Shown: positions 24,420 to 37,194, counted from the first letter of the stretch. The stretch is DNA of 64,000 nucleotides from Pteria penguin (GCA_035048485.1 CM068585.1:13621501-13685500); one strand, 5' to 3'. A program made the numbers and translations. Notes: generated by a model not told the origin, from the sequence alone.

Positions 24420-27329
24420 GGGAATCTAGTGGCATTATACAGAGAGAAACGAGACTACTATATCCCCTGTCTTCTACATAGTAATGCATACTGTAACCTA
24501 AAGGGGATCTAGTGGCATTATACAGAGAGAGAAACGAGACTATTATATCTCAAGTCTTCTACATAGTAATGTATAGTGTCATCTAAGGGGATCTAGTGGC
24601 ATTATACACAGGGAAACGAGACTATTATATCTCCTGTCTTCTACATAGTAATGCATACTGTAACCTAAAGGGGATCTAGTGACATTATACAGAGAGAAAC
24701 GAGACTATTATATCTCCTGTCTTCTACATAGTAATGCATACTGTAACCTAAAGGGGATCTAGTGACATTATACAGAGATAAACGAGAGTATTATATCTCC
24801 TGTCTTCTACATAGTAATGCATACTGTAACCTAAAGGGGATCTAGTGGCATTATACAGAGAGACACGAGACTATTATATCTCCTGTCTTCTACATAGTAA
24901 TGCATACTGTAACCTAAAGGGGATCTAGTGGCATTATACAGAGAGACACGAGAGTATTATATCTCCTGTCTTCTACATAGTAATGCATACTGTAACCTAA
25001 AGGGGATCTAGTGGCATTATACAGAGAGAAACGAGAGTATTATATCTCCTGTCTTCTACATAGTAATGCATACTGTAACCTAAAGGGGATCTAGTGGCAT
25101 TATACAGAGAGACACGAGACTATTATATCTCCTGTCTTCTACATAGTAATGCATACTGTAACCTAAAGGGGATCTAGTGGCATTATACAGAGAGACACGA
25201 GAGTATTATATCTCCTGTCTTCTACATAGTAATGCATACTGTAACCTAAAGGGGATCTAGTGGCATTATACAGAGAGACACGAGACTATTATATCTCCTG
25301 TCTTCTACATAGTAATGCATACTGTAACCTAAAGGGGATCTAGTGACATTATACAGAGAGAAACGAGACTATTATATCTCCTGTCTTCTACATAGTAATG
25401 CATACTGTAACCTAAAGGGGATCTAGTGGCATTATACAGAGAGAAACGAGAGTATTATATCTCCTGTCTTCTACATAGTAATGCATACTGTAACCTAAAG
25501 GGGATCTAGTGGCATTATACAGAGAGAAACGAGACTATTATATCTCCTGTCTTCTACATAGTAATGCATACTGTAACCTAAAGGGGATCTAGTGGCATTA
25601 TACAGAGAGAAACGAGAGTATTATATCTCCTGTCTTCTACATAGTAATGCATACTGTAACCTAAAGGGGATCTAGTGGCATTATACAGAGAGACACGAGA
25701 CTATTATATCTCCTGTCTTCTACATAGTAATGCATACTGTAACCTAAAGGGGATCTAGTGGCATTATACAGAGAGAAACGAGAGTATTATATCTCCTGTC
25801 TTCTACATAGTAATGCATACTGTAACCTAAAGGGGATCTAGTGGCATTATACAGAGAGGCACGAGACTATGATATCTCCTGTCTTCTACATAGTAATGCA
25901 TACTGTAACCTAAAGGGGATCTAGTGACATTATACAGAGAGAAACGAGACTATTATATCTCCTTCTTCTACATAGTAATGCATACTGTAACCTAAAGGGG
26001 ATCTAGTGGCATTATACAGAGAGAAATGAGAGTATTATATCTCCTGTCTTCTACATAGTAATGCATACTGTAACCTAAAGGGGATCTAGTGGCATTATAC
26101 AGAGAGAAACGAGACTATTATATCTCCTGTCTTCTACATAGTAATGCATACTGTAACCTAAAGGGGCATCTAGTGGCATTATACAGAGATGAAACGAGAC
26201 TATTATATCTCCTGTCTTCTACATAGTAATGCATACTGTAACCTAAAGAGGATCTAGTGGCATTATACAGAGATAAACGAGACTATTATATCTCCTGTCT
26301 TCTACATAGTAATGCATACTGTAACCTAAAGGGGATCTAGTGACATTATACAGAGATAAACGAGACTATTATATCTCCTGTCTTCTACATAGTAATGCAT
26401 ACTGTAACCTAAAGGGGATCTAGTGGCATTATACAGAGAGAAACGAGAGTATTATATCTCCTGTCTTCTACATAGTAATGCATACTGTAACCTAAAGGGG
26501 ATCTAGTGGCATTATACAGAGAGACACGAAACTATTATATCTCCTGTCTTCTACATAGTAATGCATACTGTAACCTAAGGGGCATCTAGTGGCATTATAC
26601 AGAGATGAAACGAGAGTATTATATCTCCTGTCTTCTACATAGTAATGCATACTGTAACCTAAAGGGGATCTAGTGGCATTATACAGAGATAAACGAGACT
26701 ATTATATCTCCTGTCTTCTACATAGTAATGCATACTGTAACTTAAAGAGGATCTAGTGGCATTATACAGAGATAAACGAGACTATTATATCTCCTGTCTT
26801 CTACATAGTAATGCATACTGTAACCTAAAGGGGATCTAGTGACATTATACAGAGAGAAACGAGACTATTATACCTCCTGTCTTCTACATAGTAATGCATA
26901 CTGTAACCTAAAGGGGATCTAGTGACATTATACAGAGATAAACGAGACTATTATATCTCCTGTCTTCTACATAGTAATGCATACTGTAACCTAAAGGGGA
27001 TCTAGTGACATTATACAGAGATAAACGAGAGTATTATATCTCCTGTCTTCTACATAGTAGTGCATACTGTAACCTAAAGGGGATCTAGTGACATTATACA
27101 GAGAGAGAAACGAGACTATTATATCTCCTGTCTTCTACATAGTAATGTATAGTGTCATCTAAGGGGATCTAGTGGCATTATACAGAGATAAACGAGACTA
27201 TTATATCTCCTGTCTTCTACATAGTAATGCATACTGTAACCTAAAGAGGATCTAGTGGCATTATACAGAGATAAACGAGACTATTATATCTCCTGTCTTC
27301 TACATAGTAATGCTTAGTGTAAACTAAAG
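24420..27329. repeat. 83-bp satellite-like array, about 35 units
   Basis: A highly homogeneous array with an 83-bp unit containing GGGGATCTAGTGGCATTATA, CGAGACTATTATATCTCCTG and ACATAGTAATGCATACTGTA. Most differences are at a few diagnostic positions: GTGGC/GTGAC, GAGAGAAACGAGAC / GAGAGACACGAGAG / GAGATAAACGAGAC. The edge units (24420-24600 and 27110-27329) carry older variants such as GTATAGTGTCATC. The interior identity implies recent expansion or gene conversion. No ORF crosses it. Confidence 0.97.
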
Positions 27330-27461
27330 ATACAGTACAAGTACCTTAAAAATAGTTCTCGCATACAGGACTGAAGAATTCCACCGGAAGTTCGATCTAG
27401 CACATCAATCTCGCACAGGACGACCACTTACTGTGACGTCACACTTGTCTATCATGTTTTC

Positions 27462-27857
27462 ATACGCCCGCATTTAAAAATGTGGGCGTATTATGCTATA
27501 CCACTGTCGTCCGTCTGTCCGTCCGTCCATCCATCCTTGTCCCCTGGGGTGGAGGAAAATGGGCGGGGTCGGAAAAGATTGCCCGGGCTTCTCCTCCTTA
27601 ACTAAAGGGGGAACAAAACTTTTGATGGTGTCATATGAAGAGATGTGGCTTGTAGTTGTGCATGTGGGTTTCAAAGTTGGGGTCAGGCCCCTGGAGTGGG
27701 GGGAAAAGGGTGGGATCGGAAAAGCTTGTCCGGGATTCTACTCCTTATCTAAATGGAACAAAACATTTGATGGTGTAATATGAAAGGATGTGGCTTGTAG
27801 ACCACATTAAAACATGATGCGGGCGTATCATGCACCCGTTATCGGTGCCTTATTTTT
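27462..27857. mobile_element. non-autonomous foldback/MITE-like element
   Basis: The left end has a hairpin TACGCCCGCATTTAAAAATG / TGGGCGTATTATG. The right end carries ATGCGGGCGTATCATGCACC, and the interior has two diverged copies of a roughly 145-bp unit (marked by CCCCTGG.GTGG, GGTCGGAAAAG, TTGATGGTGT and GATGTGGCTTGTAG). A GTCCGTCCGTCC run follows the left end. This is the layout of interspersed elements common in bivalves (from memory). No transposase is present. Confidence 0.55.
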
Positions 27858-27931
27858 ATATCTTATGTTTAGAACATGATAATATAGGCATTAATTTAAA
27901 GGTTAGCGAGAAAAAGAATGAAGAATAACCT

Positions 27932-28041
27932 CTCGTCCCAGATCGAAAGACATCAGTCTCGGGCGACATCCTCCGACAGCCTCGGTTGGGATTACGTCGA
28001 AGCATGTCGCCCTCGACTGATATCTTTCGATCTGGGACTCG
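27932..28041. repeat. long inverted repeat (38-bp arms, 34-bp loop)
   Basis: The left arm at 27932-27969 (CCCAGATCGAAAGACATCAG ... GGGCGACAT) and right arm at 28004-28041 (ATGTCGCCC ... CTTTCGATCTGGGACTCG) are near-perfect reverse complements with about three mismatches. The whole is a compact GC-rich hairpin in AT-rich surroundings, either a small foldback element or a structured RNA. No flanking duplication was obvious. Confidence 0.75.
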
Positions 28042-28061
28042 AGGCGATTCTAGATTCTCAT

Positions 28062-28455
28062 ATTATATAATCCAGGGATAGAGAACGGATACCTTAAATA
28101 TAGCAGTGTAACCCACGGATAGAGCACAGGTAGCTTAAAATAGTGATATTATTCAGGCAAAGAAAACGGATACCTTAAATATGTAGTAGGATAACCAAGA
28201 GATAGAACATAGGTACGTTAAATATAATCCAGGGATAGATAACGGACACTTTAAATATAGTAATGTAACCAAGAGATGGAGCACATGCACTTGTACTTTA
28301 AGACAGTGATATAATTTAGGGAAGAGCATGGATATCTTAAACATGGTTATGCAATCCAGGGATAGAGACTGTTTACCTCTGTAACAGTGATGTAATGATA
28401 CCCGGCGACAGAGTCCGTATACCTTAAACAGGGTAGAGTAATCCCTATACACCCA
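28062..28455. repeat. diverged minisatellite, about 45-bp unit
   Basis: Eight or nine degenerate units marked by CCAGGGATAGAGAACGGATA and CCTTAAATATAGTA.TGTAA. Substitutions and indels are frequent, so this is an old array. Confidence 0.75.
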
Positions 28456-28827
28456 AATGGAGAACAATAGAACAAACCCCTTCCTAAAATAATAAAGTAG
28501 TTATGACAACGGTCAATGCATGAAACAGGTAAAATACTTAACTTCTTCATAATGAAGGATAGGAGAATCTGGTGATAACGACTCCATAAACCTGTCATGA
28601 TGTCAGGACATGATTACGACATTAATGAGGGAGATGTCAAACAGGTAATAGATATTTACTAACTACAATAACCATTGTATAAAGTATACCATTCTGATTG
28701 GTGTATGTAGTAGTGTAAATGTGATCATCACACATACACAGAATCAATTACCATTACATACAATCAAATATCATTGGGTATGTATGGAAAGAAAGTAAAT
28801 ATCAAGAGAGACATTCATGGTCCATTG
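28456..28827. other. no gene seen
   Basis: AT-rich spacer between two minisatellites, with short unremarkable ORFs. Confidence 0.5.
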
Positions 28828-29750
28828 GAATTCAGAGGAGATGTGATCAAGTACGTACTCGGAGGAGGTGTGACCAAGTACGTACTCAGAGGAGGTGTGA
28901 CTAAGTACGTACTCAGAGGAGGTGTGATCAAGTACGTATTCAGAAAAGGTGTGACCAAGTATGTAGTCAGGGGGAGGTGTGACCAAGTATGTACTCAGGG
29001 GGAGGCATGACCAAGTACGTGCTCACTGGGAGGTATGACTAAGCACGTACTCAGGAGGAGGTGTGACCAAGTATTTACTCAGAGGAGGTGTGACCAAGTA
29101 CGTAGTCAGAGAAGGTGTGACCAAGTACGTACTCAGGGGAGTTGTGACCAAGTACGTACTCAGGAGGTATAACTAAGCACGTACTCAGGGGGAGGTGTAA
29201 CCAAGTACGTGCTCACGGGGAGGTGTGACTAAGTATGTACTCAGGGGGAGGTGTGACCAAGTACATACTCAGGGGAGTTGTATCCAAGTACGTACTCAGG
29301 GGAGTTATGACCAAGTACGTACTCAGGGGGAGGTACGACTAAGCACGTACTCACACCTCCCCCTGAGTGCGTGCTTAGTCATACCTCCCCCTGAGTAAGT
29401 ATGTTCTCAAGGGGAGATGTGACTAAGTACATACTCAGGGGAGGTGTGTAAGTACGTAGTCGGAGGAGGTGTGACCAAGTACGTACGTAGTGGTGTGACC
29501 AAGTACGTGCTCAGGGGCAGGTATGACTAAGTATGTACTCAGGGGGAGGTGTGACCAAGTACATACTCAGGGGAGGTGTGTAAGTACGTACTCGGAGGAG
29601 GTGTGACCAAGTACGTGCTCAGGGGAGGTGTGACTAAGTACGTACTCAGGGGGAGGTATGACTAATCACGTATTCAGGGGGAGGTGTGATCAAGTACGTA
29701 CGCAGAGGTGTGACCAAGTACGTGCCCTGGGGACGTGTACTCAGGGGAGA
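28828..29750. repeat. 27-28-bp minisatellite, about 32 units, with an inverted block
   Basis: Units contain GGAGGTGTGACCAAGTACGT followed by ACTCAGGG. At 29354-29396 about one and a half units run in the opposite orientation. Arm 29321-29353 pairs with 29364-29396 at 31 of 33 positions around a 10-nt loop. Confidence 0.92.
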
Positions 29751-30404
29751 TTACCGGTAGGTTCAAAAGACTTGTTTGCGCGTGTATTACGAAATAAAGA
29801 AAGAAGAGAATACATCTGACTAAGTTGTATAAGGAAATTCTCCACGGACATACAGAGCAAACAAGAATAGACACACAAAATGACATCATGAAAATCATCG
29901 ATTGGTATTAAAAGTTCAGGAGTTTAAATAATGCACGCGTGTTGATATTCGAGTAATAGTTCATATTCAAGTTTTTATTCTATCTTAACTTTGAGACAAA
30001 TAGTTAAGCTTAAAGCATATAAAAAGCAAAACAAAACAAATAAAAAAATTGCATATTAATTATCTGTAACATCTGTATCAAAATGATTTTGCACTATACT
30101 ATGACCTTTGACCTCTTTCAAAAAATCGTTAAATTACTTTATTTTGGAGTGACGACATAATGTATTAAAGTACAAGGGAATCGGAAGAACTTCTTTGCAA
30201 GAAATAAAGCATTTCATGATGGATATCAATTATGTATGATACTCTATCGGGATCGGGAAACAAATACTTTTCCTCACGAGATGAATGTATTATATACTCA
30301 CACTCATTCAATTTATATCCTATAGGAACATTTATCACACTTATATTCAAAGTGAATGGTGTTCATAACTATTTCATGGAGGCACACTGTAGTACATTTA
30401 CCTA
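29751..30404. other. no gene seen
   Basis: AT-rich spacer. Overlapping 61-codon ORFs occur on both strands at 30165-30417, with no recognisable product. Confidence 0.5.
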
Positions 30405-31740
30405 TACTCACCTATAACTTCTTACCAAGATGACTGCACTTTCCCTGTGACCACCCCTATAACTTAAAACCACTTTCACTGCAACCACACCTATAACTTA
30501 TTACCACTTTCATGGTGACCGCACTTGTAATTTCTTACCAGGTAGATTGCATTTTCACGGTCACCACACTTATAACTTCTTACCAAGATGACTACACTTT
30601 AATGGTAACCACACCTATAACCTCTAACCGGGATGACCGCACTTCATGGTGACCACACCTATAACCTCTAACCGGGATGACCGCACTTCAATAGAGACCA
30701 CATTTATAACCTCTTACCAGAATGATTGCACTTTAATGGCGACCACACCTATAACCTCTTACCAGAATGATTGCACTTTAATGGCGACCACACCTAAAAC
30801 CTCTTACCAGAATGACTGCACTTTAATGGCGACCACACCTATAACCTCTTACCAGGATGATTGCACTTTCATGGTGACCACACCTATAACCTCTTACCAG
30901 AATGATTGCACTTTAATGGCGACCACACCTATAACCTCTTACCAGAATGACTGCACTTTAATGGCGACCACACCTATAACCTCTTACCAGGATGATTGCA
31001 CTTTCATGGTGACCACAACTGCAACTTTTTACCAGGATGATTGCACTTTCATGGTGACCCCACCTATAAACTTTCACCAGATTGATTGCACTTTCATGGT
31101 GACCACACCTATAACCTCTTAACGGAATGATTGCACTTTAATGGCGAACACAACTGCAACTTCTTTCCAGGATGATTGCACTTTCATGGTGACCCCACCT
31201 ATCACCTCTTACTAGGATGATTGCACTTTCATGGTGACTAATCCTGTAACATTTTACCAGCATGATTGTACTCTAATGGCGACCACACCTGCAACTTCTT
31301 ACCGGGATGATTGCACTTTCATAGTGACCACATCTATAACTTCTTACCAGGATGATTACACTTTCATGGTGACCACACCTATGATTTCTTTCCAGGATGA
31401 TTGCACTTTCATGGTGGCCATACTTATAACTTCTTACCAGGATGATTGCACTTCACAGTGACCACATCTATAACTTCTTACCAGGATGATTACACTTTCA
31501 TGGTGACCACACCTATGATTTCTTTCCAGGATGATTGCACTTTCATGGTGGCCATACTTATAACTTCTTACCAGGATGATTGCACTTCATGGTGACCACA
31601 TCTATAACTTCTTACCAAAATGAATGCACTTTCATGGTGACCACATCTATAACTTTTTACCAGGATGACTGCTCTTTAATAGTGACCATACCCATAACCT
31701 CTTACCAGGACGATTGCACTTTCATGCTGACTACACCTAC
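30405..31740. repeat. 45-bp minisatellite, about 29 units
   Basis: Units contain ACCTCTTACCAGAATGATTG followed by CACTTTAATGGCGACCACAC. The unit is 15 codons, so one plus-strand frame stays open for up to 158 codons (MATTPITSYQNDCTL periodicity). Single-base indels break the frame at about 31120 and 31460, there is no signal peptide or splice context, and the edges decay gradually. I read it as non-coding. Confidence 0.93.
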
Positions 31741-32683
31741 CCGGTGTGTTACAAATAGCAGATATTAAAGTATAAAATGGAACCATTTTATTAAAACTAA
31801 TGTCATTTAAACGTTTTATTTTATGAAAAATAATATTACATTTATTTTTGGTTTATTTATTATAACTATTTTCCTTTCTTTCAATTAGTGTTGAGACGCT
31901 GGCAAACGTTTAAAACCGATGCAATCTCGCTCTCGGTGTGAAAAAAGGAATGTCGTCCTGCAAACTGTGATATTTATATAAAGCATCAGGATTATTTCAA
32001 CATATTGAGTAAAGGAGGATGCTCGCGTACACGGAGACATTTACAGAGCGCTGAGAGGATCACGGAAATCATTTCCAGCTATACAACTTGTGTGCGAGTC
32101 CAGACATGACAAAGAGGATATCCCACATGGCGCTTTATAACACAGACTGCTGTATAAAGGTATATTCAAATAATATTTTGTGAACTTAGAACAAAAAGTT
32201 CAAACGTGACAGATTCTGTTTGAAAAAGGTTTCAAGCCATGTTATACGTCAGGCGTGGCAACTTGTGAGCATGTTAGACATCCAAAATACCTCTAGTCTA
32301 ATGGAGAAAAAGTGAAGACAAAAGTAAGATTTCAATTCAACAAAAACCACTTAATGGCTATCATATTTCTTCGGGGAAGGGAGGTAAACAGAAGAATGAC
32401 ATGTTGTAGAATGTAAAAGAGTAGGTTATATAATCAATCTTTACCACCGGCACATTATATCAAATTTACTTGTCATATTCTACCTGTAGTTAATATCTTA
32501 TTGTTGATTTAAAGAAAATTCATCTAAATAAAAAGTCATGGGGTGTATGTTCACATGGAGGAATTTGATCCTTTTGTATTTCAATGGATTTAAATTGTCT
32601 CCATTCGATGAATTGTTCATCATACTCTAAGTGAATATTTTATGTATCACCGGAAATGACTCAACTCTTGATCGAAACTGTAT
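31741..32683. other. no gene seen
   Basis: AT-rich unique sequence between a minisatellite and a polypyrimidine tract. No supported feature. Confidence 0.5.
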
Positions 32684-33258
32684 CGAGTCTTTTCTTCTTT
32701 CTTTCTTTCTTTCTTTTATTTCTATTCTTTCTTTTTCTTTCTCTCTTTCTTCCTTTCTTCCATCTTTCATTCTTTCTGTCCTTCTTTCCTTTTTTCACAC
32801 TTCTTTCTTTTTTTTCGTTCCTGTCGTTCCTTTCTTCCGTCTTTCTTTCCTTCCTTTCTTCCATCTTTCCGTTTTTCTTTCATTATTCCATACTTCCGCC
32901 TTTATTCTTTCTTTCTTTCATACTTCTTTCTTTTTTTTTCTTTCCTTTCTTTCTTCCTTCCTTCTTTCTTTTTCTTTCTTTCTATCGTTTTCTTTCCTTC
33001 TTCCTTTCTTTATCTTTCTTTTTTTCCTTTCTTCCGTTCTTCCTTCCGTCTTTTTTCTTTTCTTTCCTTTCTTTCATCTTTCCCTCTCTCCCTTTTTCTT
33101 TCCTTTATTCCATACTAGGGTTTTCTTTCTTTCTTTCATACTTATTTCTTCCTTTCATTTTCTTTCTTTCCTTTCTTCTTTCCTTCTTTTATTTCCTTTT
33201 TCTTTCTTTCTTTTCTTTCTTACATTCATTCTTTCTGTCTTTCTTTCCCTATATTTTC
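32684..33258. repeat. 575-bp polypyrimidine tract ((TTTC)n-derived)
   Basis: The plus strand is almost only T and C for over 570 bp, derived from TTTC/TTCC units with sparse A and G. Long overlapping ORFs (219 and 328 codons, Phe/Leu/Ser-rich) are by-products. Such strand asymmetry can form triplex (H-DNA). Confidence 0.93.
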
Positions 33259-33479
33259 CCACATTATGTAAGCCATACTTATTCATGTAGACCCATACGG
33301 ACCGTTTATGGCCTAAGACAATACACATGTATCTACATTGTAGTCGATACCACTGCTATCTTTACCTATACTCTGCCAGAATTATTTACACTCTCTGGAT
33401 TTTATGTAGTGATCATTCCAGGGATAGGCTTCCTGGTCGCTTTTTATAGCGGGTTCCACAGCCATACCAAAATCAATGC

Positions 33480-33481
<2 letters not shown>

Positions 33482-33567
<86 letters not shown>
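33482..33567. repeat. (TA)n microsatellite
   Basis: Perfect TA dinucleotides for about 86 bp. Confidence 0.98.
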
Positions 33568-33570
<3 letters not shown>

Positions 33571-33838
33571 CGTCGTAATGTTAACATTGATTTTTGGTTC
33601 TCAACTTCTTTAATATCCAAAAGTGCAAAAGTGGTCTCCTAAGAAAGAATATATATACAACCAACAAGAAAGATGGGCAATCAGACAATCAGATGACTTT
33701 CTTCACAAACAGTTGCATGGAATATCACAACCTAATTAAAACATAGCCCTCTATTTGTATTTACTAAAATATAGATTTGACAATGATAATTTTTTTTATT
33801 TTATTTTTTAATTATTTTTTTTTTTTGGGGGGATTATA

Positions 33839-34141
33839 ATTGATTGATTGATTGATTGATTTTTGTTTAACGTCACACCACGAATATTTTACGTATATGG
33901 TACAGCATCTGCCTGATGCGGGGCATACAAATTTTGACCTTTGCAACGGACCCACCCGAAGCAGTGAGGGATCTTTAACGTGCCATGCATACCACGACAC
34001 GGGGCTTCGGTTTTAACACGACACGGGGCCTCGGTTTTTACTGTCTCATACGAAAGACAGAACACCGGCATGACCAGAGCGTGACTCGAACCCCGGCCTC
34101 CCGATCAGGAGTCCAGCGCGATACCACTAGGCCACGCCGGC
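33839..34141 (-). mobile_element. tRNA-derived SINE, copy 2
   Basis: On the minus strand: GCCGGCGTGGCCTAGTGGTA (box A), GGGGTTCGAGTCAC (box B), a central region with GAGACAGTAAAAACCGAGGC and CACGTTAAAGATCCCTCACT, then GACGTTAAACAAAAATC and an (AATC)n tail. It has clear target-site duplications: TTGGGGGGATTAT (33825-33837) and TTGGGGGGTTAT (34142-34153). It contains an internal duplication of a roughly 25-bp segment (ACGACACGGGGCTTCGG / ACGACACGGGGCCTCGG) that copy 1 lacks. Confidence 0.9.
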
Positions 34142-34153
34142 TTGGGGGGTTAT

Positions 34154-34994
34154 GAGTTTTCTCTTTGACTGACATGATCGCTATAGTAAACACTTCCAAG
34201 AATCTCGATAGTTTTGTATATTCAACATTTATGTATTGTTAACACCCGAAAAATGCTGTCATATCTCTTCAAAACGGATAGAGAAACACATGACTGAATC
34301 TGTTACACCTCCTCGTTCTTTTCTTACTCGAGGAATATCATCAGTATCTCATGCAGCTTTTCTTTTGTTTTACATGGACATACAAATGAGAAATTACACA
34401 AACCATGACTCTTAATCGATCGCTGGCAAATCTCTACACCAGTATGTACAAATAGACAACAGTTTTTACATCAGATCGAGATGGGCGTTGCTACTAGAAC
34501 CTATATTACCACTATTCTCGGAAGAGAAAGTACCTGAAATAGTGTTTTGTCATTAGGAAGCACACAAGGTTTAATTTAAAATTGGTTACACGTGGCTCGG
34601 TTCAGAGGTGGGGATATGGCATCCTCGACACCAGCGGACGTCCATGAAGGTGCATATGTGATATATGTTGTGAATTTAGACCGTGCGGGCGACTTCGCCT
34701 TGCGAAGCCGCCGTACTGTCTAAATTTACTTCGTGTGTCACACAATTTTTAGTTCAATATACAACAGCTTGACCGTAAAAATGCGGGAAAACAATTTTCA
34801 TTGATATGCAATAAATGTTAAAGTAAATTAAGTGGAATGATCATCAAAAAGGAATGGTATCATGTAACAAGGATGTCATTCTCAATGTTTCTCAAAGTAT
34901 GGTGGTACAAAGTCAGGAAAGCTAAAGACATACAAAGAGCGTCACAACATAAAATATTCACTCGAAACACGAGGGATTCAACTTTCTACATGAA
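34154..34994. other. no gene; GC-rich foldback at 34673-34725
   Basis: AT-rich spacer. At 34673-34698 and 34701-34725 AATTTAGAC...GCGACTTCGC pairs imperfectly with GCGAAGCCGCC...GTCTAAATT across a tiny loop, an isolated hairpin of about 25-bp arms. Confidence 0.55.
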
Positions 34995-36776
34995 GAACCT
35001 TGAGGTGGGGCATAATCTTACAGCAATATGTACAGTAGTCCCTTGAGGTGGGGCATAATCTTACAGCATTATGTACAGTAGGACCTTGAGGAGAGACACA
35101 ATCTAACAGCATTATGTACATTAGTCCCTTGAGGAGGGTACAATCTAACGGCATTATGTACATTAGTCCCTTGAGGAGGGGTACAATCTTACAGCAATAT
35201 GTACAGTAGGCCTTTGAGGAGGGGTACAATCTTACGGTAATATGTACAATAAGCCCTTGAAGAGCGTTACAATCTTACGGTAATATGTACAGTAGGCCCT
35301 TGAGGGGGTGGGGTTACAATCTTGCAGCAATATGTACAGTAGCCCTTTCAGAAGGGGTACAGTCTCACAGCAATATATAGAGTAGGCCCTTGAGGAGGGG
35401 TACAGTCCTACAACAATATGTACAGCAGGTCCTTGAGGAGTGGTACAGTCCTACAACAATATGTGCAGCAGGTCCTTGAGGAGGGGTACAATCTTTCAGT
35501 AATATGTACAGTAGGCCTTTGAGGAGGGGTACAATCGTACAGTAATATGTACAGTAAGACCTTGAGGAGGGACACAATCTCACAGCATTATGTACAGTAG
35601 GACCTTGAGGAAGGACACAATCTTGCGACAATATGTACAGTAGGACCTTGAGGAGGGACACAATCTTGCGGCAATATGTACAGTAGGCCCTTGAAGAGGA
35701 ACACAATCTCACAGCAATATGTACAGTAGGCCCTTGAGGAGGGACACAATCTTGCGGCAATATGTACAGTAGGACCTTGAGGAGGGACACAATCTTACAG
35801 CAATATGTACAGTAGGCCCTTGAGGAGGGACACAATCTTACAGCAATATGTACAGTAGGCCCTTGAGGAGGAACACAATCTTTCAGCAATATGTACAGTA
35901 GGCCCTTGAGGAGGGGTACAATCTCACAGCAATATGTACAGTAGGACCTTGAGGAGGGACACAATCTTCCGGCAATATGTACAGTAGGCCCTTGAGGAGG
36001 AACACAATCTTTCAGCAATATGTACAGTAGGCCCTTGAGGAGGGGTACAATTTCACAGCAATATGTACAGTAGGCCCTTGAGGAGGGACACAATCTTGCG
36101 GCAATATGTACAGTAGGCCCTTGAGGAGGAACACAATCTTTCAGCAATATGTACAGTAGGCCCTTGAGGAGGGGTACAATCTCACAGCAATATGTACAGT
36201 AGGCCCTTGAGGAGGGACACAATCTTGCGGCGATATGTACAGTAGGCCCTTGAGGAGGGGTACAATCTCACAGCAATATGTACAGTAGGCCCTTGAGGAG
36301 GGACACAATCTTGCGGCAATATGTACAATAGACCTTTGAGGAGGAACACAATCTTTCAGCAATATGTACAGTAGGCCCTTGAGGAGGGGTACAATCTCAC
36401 AGCAATATGTACAGTAGGCCCTTGAGGAGGGGTACAATCTTACAGCAATATGTACAGCAGGCCCTTGAGGAGGGACACAATCTTGCGGCAATATGTACAG
36501 TAGGACCTTGAGGAGGGACACAATCTTGCGGCAATATGTACAGTAGGACCTTGAGGAGGAACACAATCTTGCGGCAATATGTACAGTAGGACCTTGAGGA
36601 GGGACACAATCTTGCGGCAATATGTACAGTAGGACCTTGAGGAGGGACACAATCTTGCGGCAATATACACAGTAGGTCATTGAGGAAGGGGTACAGTCCT
36701 ACAACAATATGTACAGTAGGCCTTTGAGGAGGGGTACAATCTTACAGTAATATGTACAGTAGGCATTTGAGGAGGG
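34995..36776. repeat. 43-bp minisatellite, about 41 units
   Basis: Units contain CAGTAGGCCCTTGAGGAGGG followed by ACACAATCTTGCGGCAATAT. Since 43 is not a multiple of three, any open frame cycles through all three frames, giving a 285-codon minus ORF with a 43-residue super-period (CTYCCEIVPLLKG...). Two main unit types alternate (GGGTACAATCTCACAG and GGACACAATCTTGCGG), giving blocks of higher-order structure. Confidence 0.95.
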
Positions 36777-37149
36777 GTCGCCACAAAATATAGAATATTA
36801 CATCAACATGACTGAAATTTTATATGTAACTATAATGCCTCTCATTTCCTAGGTCACATGCTAGCGTTCTATACACGCTGTATTATTTCGTATCTTGCAT
36901 TTCCATCAAAATCACTCTGTTCTTGGTAAAGTATTCAATTAAGTAATTTACCATCGATTAGCGTTTTTGTGAACAGCATCTTAGTTAGCTTCCCAAGGTA
37001 TGTGTCAAAGTCAGAATTGCTTGTCAATATCTTATAACTAGGGAATACCATTGTAAGTAAGCTGTCCGTCAATAAGACCAGCTTGATACTATATATCACA
37101 TGGAATATACGACGGTAAAGGCAGGGGTAAAAGTATCATCGGAGGTAAT

Positions 37150-37194
<45 letters not shown>

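Noticed and set aside
24420..27329. CRISPR-like regular array
   Set aside because: The whole 83-bp unit repeats with no unique spacers, and the context is a eukaryotic genome.
30646..31768. Thr/Ser-rich repeat ORF (mucin-like, 15-residue unit)
   Set aside because: Open only because the 45-bp unit is a multiple of three; frameshifts between blocks, no signal peptide, no splice context.
32631..33642. Phe/Leu/Ser-rich ORF of 328 codons
   Set aside because: Translation of a polypyrimidine tract running into a TA microsatellite.
34978..36680. Cys-rich minus-strand ORF of 285 codons
   Set aside because: The unit is 43 bp, so the peptide cycles through all frames; a minisatellite by-product.
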